Of a stretch of DNA of 14,421 nucleotides, positions 9,289 to 14,421 are shown one piece after another. Origin of the DNA: Aliarcobacter sp. GTDB taxonomy: Bacteria; Campylobacterota; Campylobacteria; Campylobacterales; Arcobacteraceae. The stretch covers positions 1 through 14,421 of the forward strand of contig JAGOHQ010000007.1 in the NCBI GenBank assembly GCA_017996075.1, written 5' to 3'. Each line of letters opens with the position of its first letter. Within the stretch, counting starts at the first letter, position 1. The position numbers and the translations under genes were made by a program. The notes under the pieces were generated by a model. The model searched no databases, had not been told where the DNA came from, and worked only from the letters and a program-made list of their open reading frames with translations.

Positions 9289-9920
9289 CTTAAACTAAAT
9301 ACCTTTTTGTTTTCAATTTGTATAGAACCATCGCTATTTAAAATAGCATTTTCAAGTGAAACTTTAATACCATCAACAGTTGCTTGAAAATTTTTAGAAT
9401 ACATAAATTCTATCTTAAAAAGACTAAAAATTTGCTTCCATGGAATTTTTTTTTCTATCTCTATAAAATATAAATTTAAAATTTCATCAATATCTATATT
9501 TATATCAAGCTTTCCAAAATTTTCATCTACTTCAATCAGATTTAAACCTATACCACAAAATAGTAACTCTTTATTTGTAGAAGTTATTGCTCCACCAATT
9601 TTTCTATTTTTTATATAAAAATCATTTGGCCATTTTAAAAATAGTTTTGAACCGCTCTTTTGTAAAATATCCTTTAAAATATATGTAAAATATATACTAG
9701 CACTTTGAAGCGGTAAATCTTTGGGTAAATTATCTTTGCTTACAACAAAAGAGAAAAAGAGATTTCCCTCCCTTCCAATCCAAGAGTTTCCCCTGCTTCC
9801 AACTCCTGCCGTTTGTATTTTTGAAGTTACACATAGTGGATTGTTATAACCATTTTTTTGTATATACTCTTTTAAATAGCTTTGCGTGGAATCAACTTCA
9901 TTTAATCTTATAATTTTCAT
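9285..9920 (-). CDS. birA: Biotin--protein ligase, catalytic domain only
   Basis: A 211-residue enzyme that activates biotin as biotinoyl-AMP and attaches it to the biotin carrier subunit of acetyl-CoA carboxylase. It begins directly with the catalytic domain (RLNEVDSTQSYLKE), so it lacks the DNA-binding domain of E. coli BirA and is unlikely to repress biotin genes. Motifs: the QTAGVGSRGNSW loop at 36-47, KWPND at 96-100 and GIGLNL at 123-128. The loop departs from the common GRGRRG: V40 and S42 replace the two arginines corresponding to E. coli R116 and R118. The C-terminal SH3-like domain is short. The ATG (9918-9920) has no recognisable ribosome site. The gene overlaps parA by 4 bases and diverges from the permease gene. 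Confidence 0.92.
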   Translation of the reverse strand: MKIIRLNEVDSTQSYLKEYIQKNGYNNPLCVTSKIQTAGVGSRGNSWIGREGNLFFSFVVSKDNLPKDLPLQSASIYFTYILKDILQKSGSKLFLKWPNDFYIKNRKIGGAITSTNKELLFCGIGLNLIEVDENFGKLDINIDIDEILNLYFIEIEKKIPWKQIFSLFKIEFMYSKNFQATVDGIKVSLENAILNSDGSIQIENKKVFSLR

Positions 9921-9926
9921 TTTAAG

Positions 9927-9964
9927 ATTATATATAATTAAAGTAGAAGATTATATTAATTATA
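9927..9964 (-). promoter_or_regulatory. Candidate promoter(s) for birA-parA-parB
   Basis: birA must be started from the 74-base divergent gap. On the minus strand there are two exact TATAAT boxes, at 9964-9959 and 9932-9927. The distal one would give a leader of about 30 bases; the proximal one would place the start point at or beside the A of the birA ATG, giving a leaderless message, which would fit the missing ribosome site. No convincing -35 box is seen for either. Confidence 0.45.
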
Positions 9965-9966
9965 AT
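9961..9966 (+). promoter_or_regulatory. Candidate -10 box of the AEC permease gene
   Basis: An exact TATAAT lies 28 bases before the permease ATG, implying a leader of about 22 bases that contains the ribosome site AAAGG. The box overlaps a minus-strand TATAAT, so the divergent promoters may compete. No clear -35 box precedes it. Confidence 0.45.
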
Positions 9967-9994
9967 CAAATCTTTATTTTCATAAAGGCAAAAG

Positions 9995-10888
9995 ATGTTA
10001 GACCCAGTTTTACCAATAGCTATATACCTACTTTTTGGTTATTTATTTAAAATTATTTTTCAAGATAATTCAAAACAACTTGTAGATTTTATTATATATT
10101 TTTCTCTTCCAGCAATAGTTTTTTCAAAAATATATCCTTTATCTTTAGATACAAAAATTTTATGGCTTATTCTTATGTTTATGGGAATAATATTTTTTAA
10201 TCTATTTTTATCATACACTATTGGAAAAATGATGAGATTAAGCAGAGTTACTCTTGCTACTTTTATGATTATGGCAACTTTTGGAAACACTTCTTTTATA
10301 GGTTTTTCTTATATAGATGCTTTTTATGGTCAAGATTATATTGTTTATGGAGTTATTTATGATATTTTTGGATCTTTCTTACTTCTAGTATCAGTTGGAA
10401 TGATTATAATAACTTGGGGAAGTGGAAGAAAAAACTCTGTTTTAAATATATCAAAATCAATATTTTTATTCCCACCCATGATAATGTTTATAATAACAAT
10501 TTTTGCAAAAAACTTTGAAATTCCAAAATTTTTAATTTACACTTCAACAAATCTAGGTGCAACTCTAGTTCCTATTGCTATGATTGCTATTGGAATGAAA
10601 CTTGAATTAAAACATATCTTTACAAAGTTACATATTGTAACAGTTGCAGTTGTTTTAAAAATGCTTATTATTCCAATTATTGTTTTATTTGTATTTAAAT
10701 ATTTTTATGGAATTGATGAAACGTGGGTAAAAGTTACTATTATCGAAGTTGCAATGCCACCAATGACTATGGCTGCTGTTTTAGCTATAAAAGGCGGATT
10801 AGATGAAAAAATTGCTATAAATTCTTTAGTTTTAGGTGTTATTGTAAGTCTGTTTACGATTACTTTGTTTACTTCATATTTAGCTTAA
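9995..10888 (+). CDS. AEC (auxin efflux carrier) family permease
   Basis: A 297-residue, highly hydrophobic membrane protein with about ten predicted helices (roughly 5-22, 32-48, 54-75, 86-108, 117-140, 153-171, 186-201, 213-234, 244-265, 275-294) in two five-helix halves. The FGNTSFIGFSYIDAFYG segment (96-112) and the VAMPPMTMA segment (252-260) are the conserved broken-helix motifs of the AEC family in each half. Bacterial relatives move small organic anions such as malate; the substrate cannot be told from sequence. The ATG is preceded by AAAGG at about 6 bases. It is the only plus-strand gene in the window and sits between fmt-PAS and birA, where C. jejuni (from memory) has fmt directly next to birA, so it looks like an insertion into a conserved block. 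Codon use appears like its neighbours. Confidence 0.88.
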   Translation: MLDPVLPIAIYLLFGYLFKIIFQDNSKQLVDFIIYFSLPAIVFSKIYPLSLDTKILWLILMFMGIIFFNLFLSYTIGKMMRLSRVTLATFMIMATFGNTSFIGFSYIDAFYGQDYIVYGVIYDIFGSFLLLVSVGMIIITWGSGRKNSVLNISKSIFLFPPMIMFIITIFAKNFEIPKFLIYTSTNLGATLVPIAMIAIGMKLELKHIFTKLHIVTVAVVLKMLIIPIIVLFVFKYFYGIDETWVKVTIIEVAMPPMTMAAVLAIKGGLDEKIAINSLVLGVIVSLFTITLFTSYLA

Positions 10889-10917
10889 GATTTATTTTTA
10901 AATCTTAAGCTGCTTTT
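10882..10917 (+). terminator. Hairpin terminator between the convergent permease and PAS genes
   Basis: Arms 10882-10894 (AGCTTAAGATTTA) and 10899-10911 form a perfect 13-base-pair stem with a TTTT loop, followed on the plus strand by GC and then TTTTT. It therefore suits termination of the permease transcript. On the minus strand no T tract follows the stem, so termination of the PAS gene there is less certain. Both stop codons (10886-10888 and 10905-10907) lie inside the stem, one in each arm. Confidence 0.75.
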
Positions 10918-11306
10918 TCACTCATTCTTAATTGTTTATATAAATTCTCATGAGCTTGTATCTCTTCAGCACTAGCTTTTCTTCTACAAGATAAATATCC
11001 CTTTGTTCCTTCACTTGTGATTGTTGGATAAACTGTTGCAAATACCCAATAGTAGTCTCCATCTTTAGTGGCATTTTTAACATATCCAGTCCATATACCA
11101 CCTTTTTTTACAGTTTCCCATAAATCTTTAAAAGCAGCTTTTGGCATATCTGGATGTCTTACAGTATTATGAGGTTTACCTATTAACTCATCAATTCCAT
11201 ATCCTGCGATTTTACAAAAAGCATCATTTGCAAAAACAATTATCCCTTTTTCATCTGTTTCACTTACTAAAAAAGCATAATCATCCAAAACTATTTCTTT
11301 TGACAT
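10905..11306 (-). CDS. Free-standing Aer/CetB-type PAS redox-sensor protein
   Basis: A 133-residue soluble protein made of a single PAS domain. It closely resembles the N-terminal PAS of E. coli Aer: GKPHNTVRHPDMPKAAF at 43-59, W63, W72, N78 and GDYYWV at 83-88 match Aer residues by pattern, including the positions corresponding to Aer R57, H58, D60, W70, W79 and N85 that are needed for FAD binding or signalling. There is no membrane helix, HAMP or methyl-accepting domain, so it must act through a partner, as CetB does with the receptor CetA in C. jejuni energy taxis. No such receptor gene is in the window. The ATG at 11304-11306 has AAAGGA 8 bases upstream. It is probably a FAD-based sensor of electron transport or redox state; the partner is unknown. 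Confidence 0.85.
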   Translation of the reverse strand: MSKEIVLDDYAFLVSETDEKGIIVFANDAFCKIAGYGIDELIGKPHNTVRHPDMPKAAFKDLWETVKKGGIWTGYVKNATKDGDYYWVFATVYPTITSEGTKGYLSCRRKASAEEIQAHENLYKQLRMSEKAA

Positions 11307-11386
11307 AATATTTTTCCTTTAATTACTTTAATAAAATTTAATTTAATTTTTTTTAATTGATTTATTCCAAATTTAAGAATATACAT

Positions 11387-11417
11387 ATTTTATAAAATTT
11401 GTGAAATTGTATAACAA
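11387..11417 (-). promoter_or_regulatory. Probable sigma70 promoter of the PAS gene
   Basis: On the minus strand TTGTTA (11417-11412) and TATAAA (11394-11389) are separated by exactly 17 bases. A start near 11380 would give a leader of about 74 bases. The gap between fmt and the PAS gene (11307-11443, 137 bases) otherwise holds only AT-rich sequence, with no terminator after fmt and no small gene that I can support, so read-through from fmt is also possible. Confidence 0.5.
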
Positions 11418-11443
11418 ATACTTTTAAATTGAAGTAAATAAAT

Positions 11444-12367
11444 TTAATTTAAAATATTCCCTAATACTAATCTTTGTCCTTTTATATACTCTACACTACT
11501 TATAGAATTTTTTGAAGGAGCTTGTAAAGTTCCTATTTTTAAACTGCCTTTTTCACAAGCAACTACTATATAATCTTTTGCTATTTCTAAAATCTCACCA
11601 GCATTATTTTCTAAACTCTCTTCAATAATTTCAATATCTTTTAATTTAAGTCCTGATTTTAAAAAAATACCTGGCCAAAAAGAGTAAGCTTTGTATTTTG
11701 AAAAAAGCTTTTTTGCATTAGAAAAATCTACTTCTCCATCCTCTTTTTTGATTTTTTTACAAAAGCTAGAACTTGAATCATTTTGTTTTGTTGGCTTTAA
11801 TTTATCAAAATTATCTAAAGTTGTAATTGTAAGTTTAGCTGCTAAATTTGAAAGTTCGTTAAAAGCCTCATCAACTAATATGTTTTTATCATTTTTAAGA
11901 TATGAGTATCCTAAAATATCACCACAATCAAGCCCTTCTTCCATAAACATAGAAGTAACACCCAAATATTCATCATCATTTAAAATACCTTCTTGAATAG
12001 GACTAGCTCCTCTATAATTTGGTAAAATAGAAGCATGAAGATTTATGCAAGGAGCTAGATTTAAAATCTCTTTTGGTAAAATCTGTCCATATGCAGCAAC
12101 AACTATAAAATCTGGTTCTAACTCTTTTATAGAAATATAAGCCACTAGGTTGTCTTTTAGTTTTTTTGGTTGCAAAATAGGAATTTTAATATTGTTTTCA
12201 AGACAATACTGTTTTATGTGTGGCGGAGTTAAAACTTGCTTCCTACCAACTGGTTTATCTTCTTGAGTAAAAATTCCTATAACTTCATAATTGTTGTTAT
12301 TTAAAAGCTCTTTAAAAATCTCTGTAGCATAAGATGGTGTTCCCATAAATAAAACTTTTTTACTCAA
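11444..12367 (-). CDS. fmt: Methionyl-tRNA formyltransferase
   Basis: A 307-residue enzyme that formylates the amino group of initiator Met-tRNA using 10-formyltetrahydrofolate. I place the start at TTG (12365-12367), preceded six bases upstream by AAGGAG in TAAGGAGAATATTTTG; the protein then begins MSKKVLFMGTP, as Fmt proteins do. The open frame extends 17 codons further into proB, but that extension lacks family resemblance and a ribosome site. Catalytic residues in this numbering are N109 and H111 (in INLHASILPNYRG) and D147 (in EEGLDCGDILG). The N-terminal Rossmann formyltransferase domain is about 1-190 and the C-terminal tRNA-binding barrel about 205-300. It follows proB after 10 bases, in the obgE-proB-fmt operon. 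Confidence 0.95.
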   Translation of the reverse strand: MSKKVLFMGTPSYATEIFKELLNNNNYEVIGIFTQEDKPVGRKQVLTPPHIKQYCLENNIKIPILQPKKLKDNLVAYISIKELEPDFIVVAAYGQILPKEILNLAPCINLHASILPNYRGASPIQEGILNDDEYLGVTSMFMEEGLDCGDILGYSYLKNDKNILVDEAFNELSNLAAKLTITTLDNFDKLKPTKQNDSSSSFCKKIKKEDGEVDFSNAKKLFSKYKAYSFWPGIFLKSGLKLKDIEIIEESLENNAGEILEIAKDYIVVACEKGSLKIGTLQAPSKNSISSVEYIKGQRLVLGNILN

Positions 12368-12377
12368 AATATTCTCC

Positions 12378-13139
12378 TTATTTTTTAAAAATTGTTCCAC
12401 TTTTATGATTATTATCAACTAAAAAATCATAAGCATTCGTCAAATCAAAACCACTAGTTAAATACATTGGAATATTTTTTTGCATTAAAAAATCAGCAGC
12501 TTTTAGCTTTGTAACTATTCCACCAGTTGCAAATTTTGAGTTTGCACTAGGTTTTTTTTCAAGCTCATCTTGTGATATTTCATTTATTATTTTTTGAATT
12601 TTTGCATCACTAAATTCTCTTGGATTTTTATCATAATATCCATCTATATCTGTCAAAATAACTAACATATCAGCTTTAAAATAGTGTGTTATATAAGCTG
12701 CTAACTGATCATTATCACCAATTAGCTCTTCAGTTGCAATAACATCATTCTCATTTATAATAGGAATTACATTATTTTGAAGCAATATTTCCATAACATT
12801 TTTTGCATTTTTAGATCTTTTTCTTGAATCAAAATCATCTGCAATAAAAAGCATTTGAGCAACTGTTATACCAAACTCTTCAAACATCTCTTGGTAAGTT
12901 TTCATTAATTTTGGTTGACCAATAGCTGCTAAAGTTTGTTTATTTGCTAGAATAGTTTTATCAAGTTTTAACTCTGTATAACCAGCTCCTACAGCTCCTG
13001 AGCTTACTAGTATTACTTCTAAATTCTTATCATTTTTCAGTATAGAGATTAGCTTAACTAAATTTTTCATTCTTTGTAAAGCTAGCTCTTCACCTTGAGT
13101 TAAAACAGCAGTTCCTACTTTTATAACCAAGCGTTTCAT
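12378..13139 (-). CDS. proB: Glutamate 5-kinase without PUA domain
   Basis: A 253-residue amino-acid kinase that phosphorylates glutamate at the gamma carboxyl, the first step of proline synthesis. Motifs: K7 in KVGTAVL, VSSGAVGAG (45-53), INENDV (128-133), IGDND (140-144), TDIDGYY (163-169) and FATGGIVTKL (203-212), covering glutamate and ATP sites. It ends at the kinase domain and lacks the C-terminal PUA domain of E. coli ProB (about 367 residues); the short form is usual in Campylobacterota. ATG 13137-13139 immediately follows the obgE stop (TAAATG), and AGGAAAG at the end of obgE serves as ribosome site, so the two are tightly coupled. No proA or proC is present here. Confidence 0.96.
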   Translation of the reverse strand: MKRLVIKVGTAVLTQGEELALQRMKNLVKLISILKNDKNLEVILVSSGAVGAGYTELKLDKTILANKQTLAAIGQPKLMKTYQEMFEEFGITVAQMLFIADDFDSRKRSKNAKNVMEILLQNNVIPIINENDVIATEELIGDNDQLAAYITHYFKADMLVILTDIDGYYDKNPREFSDAKIQKIINEISQDELEKKPSANSKFATGGIVTKLKAADFLMQKNIPMYLTSGFDLTNAYDFLVDNNHKSGTIFKK

Positions 13140-14225
13140 TTACTTTCCTAGCATTGTGTATAAAGCATATTTTAATGGATTTATGTTTGTTTTATCCAAA
13201 GATGATATTGGTAAAACAAAATATGGTTTACTACTATCTTTTTTTGAAAAAATTAAATCTTGAACAAAATATGGTAAGTTTGTATCAAATTTATACTCGT
13301 TTGATTTAGAAACTTCAAGATTTAAAGCTATTAAAAATTCTTCTATATCTTTTTGTAAATCTTCTCCATAGTAAGCATCTATTTTACTTAAAACTATTGC
13401 AAAATCTCTTTGTGATAGTTCTTGTGAAAACTTCACAAGCTCTTCTTTTAACACATTGTATTGATCTATCATAGTTCTGTGGTTCGCAACATCAATTGTA
13501 AACAAAAGTGTTTTTGTTCTTTCAATATGCTTTAAAAACTCTAATCCAAGACCTTTTCCTTCACTCGCACCATCAATAATTCCAGGAATATCAGCCATTA
13601 CAAATGAGCTATAATCTCCAACATTTACAACTCCTAGTTTCGGAGTCAATGTTGTAAACTCATAATTTGCTATTTCTGGAGTTGCATTTGATGTTACAGA
13701 TATTAAAGTAGATTTTCCAACATTTGGATAACCAACAAGCCCAACATCTGCAATTAACTTAAGTTCTAATCTTATATTTTTTGTAATACCTGGAAGTCCT
13801 GGTTGAAAATATGTAGGTCTTTGATTTCTTGAGTTTTTAAAATGAACATTTCCAAGTCCACCTTTTCCACCTTCAATAAATAAAAATCTCTCACCATCTT
13901 CAAGTAAATCATATAAAACTTCATTTGTATTATCATCTATTATTTGTGTTCCAGGAGGTACTGTTAAAAGAAGATGTTCACCAGATTTACCTGTTTTTTG
14001 TCTTCCCATTCCTGGTTGACCTTTATCAGCTTTAAAAACTTTTTTTCCTTTATAAAAAGATAAAGTATCAGTATTGCTATCTACAACAAAGTAAACATCT
14101 CCACCTTTTCCTCCATCTCCTCCATCAGGACCGCCTTGAACAACAAACTTTTCTCTTCTAAAAGATGCGCAACCTTGCCCACCTTTTCCACTACTTACAC
14201 TAAATCTTGCACTATCTATAAACAT
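13140..14225 (-). CDS. obgE: Obg/CgtA-family ribosome-associated GTPase
   Basis: A 361-residue GTPase that binds the large ribosomal subunit and takes part in its maturation and in stress and growth control. Residues 1-158 are the glycine-rich Obg fold ([30 protein letters not shown]). The G domain follows: G1 GYPNVGKS at 165-172, G2 TTLTP at 191-195, G3 DIPG at 212-215. G4, normally NKxD, reads SKID at 280-283, and SS at about 343-344 is the G5 candidate. There is no OCT-type C-terminal extension. The ATG at 14223-14225 is preceded by AAAGGA at 5 bases. It starts only about 17 bases downstream of a strong terminator-like hairpin after rpmA. Confidence 0.97.
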   Translation of the reverse strand: MFIDSARFSVSSGKGGQGCASFRREKFVVQGGPDGGDGGKGGDVYFVVDSNTDTLSFYKGKKVFKADKGQPGMGRQKTGKSGEHLLLTVPPGTQIIDDNTNEVLYDLLEDGERFLFIEGGKGGLGNVHFKNSRNQRPTYFQPGLPGITKNIRLELKLIADVGLVGYPNVGKSTLISVTSNATPEIANYEFTTLTPKLGVVNVGDYSSFVMADIPGIIDGASEGKGLGLEFLKHIERTKTLLFTIDVANHRTMIDQYNVLKEELVKFSQELSQRDFAIVLSKIDAYYGEDLQKDIEEFLIALNLEVSKSNEYKFDTNLPYFVQDLIFSKKDSSKPYFVLPISSLDKTNINPLKYALYTMLGK

Positions 14226-14242
14226 AGTTTTCCTTTATAAAT

Positions 14243-14280
14243 AAAAAAAGGGTGTATGGCAAAACATACACCCTTTTTCA
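14243..14280 (-). terminator. Strong hairpin terminator/attenuator between rpmA and obgE
   Basis: GGGTGTATG (14250-14258) and CATACACCC (14265-14273) form a perfect GC-containing stem closed by a 6-base loop, extended to 14 pairs by flanking A and T runs. On the minus strand it is followed by a run of seven Ts (14249 to 14243), the classic intrinsic terminator layout; the A run before it makes it formally bidirectional. It ends the rpmA transcript but also stands directly in front of obgE. Confidence 0.9.
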
Positions 14281-14299
14281 AAAAAACTAAATCTCTTGC

Positions 14300-14421
14300 T
14301 TACGAAGCGTAAACAGAAACTTTTTTTCTTTTTTTATCTTTAATTTCAAATTTAACAACACCGTCAATTAAAGAGTATATTGTATGATCTTTTCCCATAC
14401 CTACATTATTTCCTAAGTGAA
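14300..14421 (-). CDS. rpmA: Ribosomal protein bL27, C-terminal fragment
   Basis: The last 39 codons plus stop (14300-14302) are present; the gene continues beyond the right edge. The visible protein reads [20 protein letters not shown], then [19 protein letters not shown], matching the family's conserved GxNVGxGxDHTIYALxDGxVxF pattern. bL27 is part of the large ribosomal subunit near the peptidyl-transferase centre. The order rpmA-obgE is the common bacterial arrangement (rplU presumably lies further right). A hairpin terminator follows 20 bases after the stop. Confidence 0.97.
   Translation of the reverse strand, partial: HLGNNVGMGKDHTIYSLIDGVVKFEIKDKKRKKVSVYAS

Noticed and set aside
10060..10290. 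Minus-strand open frame opposite the permease
   Set aside because: Antisense to a well-supported membrane protein; no independent support.
11307..11443. Possible small RNA or small gene between fmt and the PAS gene
   Set aside because: Only AT-rich sequence with one promoter-like pair; no GC-containing hairpin, no open frame with a ribosome site.
11691..11996. Plus-strand open frame opposite fmt
   Set aside because: Antisense to the catalytic domain of fmt; Ser/Phe-rich shadow product.

Overview
The window is a compact, very AT-rich piece of bacterial chromosome. Gene content and order point to Campylobacterota (epsilonproteobacteria). The rpmA-obgE-proB-fmt ... birA-parA-parB-atpF'-atpF-atpH-atpA-atpG-atpD-atpC-tolQ-tolR-tolA-tolB order matches, as I recall it, the block Cj0095-Cj0112 of Campylobacter jejuni. 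The base composition and the two extra genes between fmt and birA suggest an Arcobacter/Aliarcobacter-type organism; that genus call is inference. No mobile element, CRISPR array, rRNA or tRNA was seen, and no gene-free stretch exceeds 140 bases.

Layout on the minus strand, in transcription order from the right edge: the 3' end of rpmA; a strong hairpin terminator; obgE-proB-fmt, tightly packed; a free-standing Aer/CetB-type PAS redox-sensor gene with its own likely promoter; then one plus-strand gene, an AEC-family permease, which converges on the PAS gene and diverges from birA. Next come birA-parA-parB (4-base overlap, then 21 bases) and a 106-base intergenic region that probably carries the atp promoter. 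The F1Fo ATP synthase genes follow as b', b, delta, alpha, gamma, beta, epsilon, running without a break (gaps of 21 bases or less) into tolQ, tolR, tolA and the start of tolB at the left edge.

Functionally, the left two thirds join energy conversion (ATP synthase stator and catalytic head) with the proton-motive-force-driven Tol envelope machinery, preceded by chromosome segregation genes. ATP synthase subunits a and c are absent here and must be encoded elsewhere, as is usual in this phylum. The right third is housekeeping: ribosome-associated GTPase, proline synthesis, initiator-tRNA formylation and protein biotinylation.

I found no convincing undescribed multi-gene system. The points worth a second look are local: a terminator directly in front of obgE that leaves no room for a promoter, a biotin ligase whose nucleotide/biotin loop lacks the usual second arginine, an Obg G4 motif reading SKID rather than NKxD, a convergent terminator built from the 3' ends of two coding regions, a lone CetB-like sensor without a visible receptor partner, and three start codons that need care (atpF, fmt, tolR).
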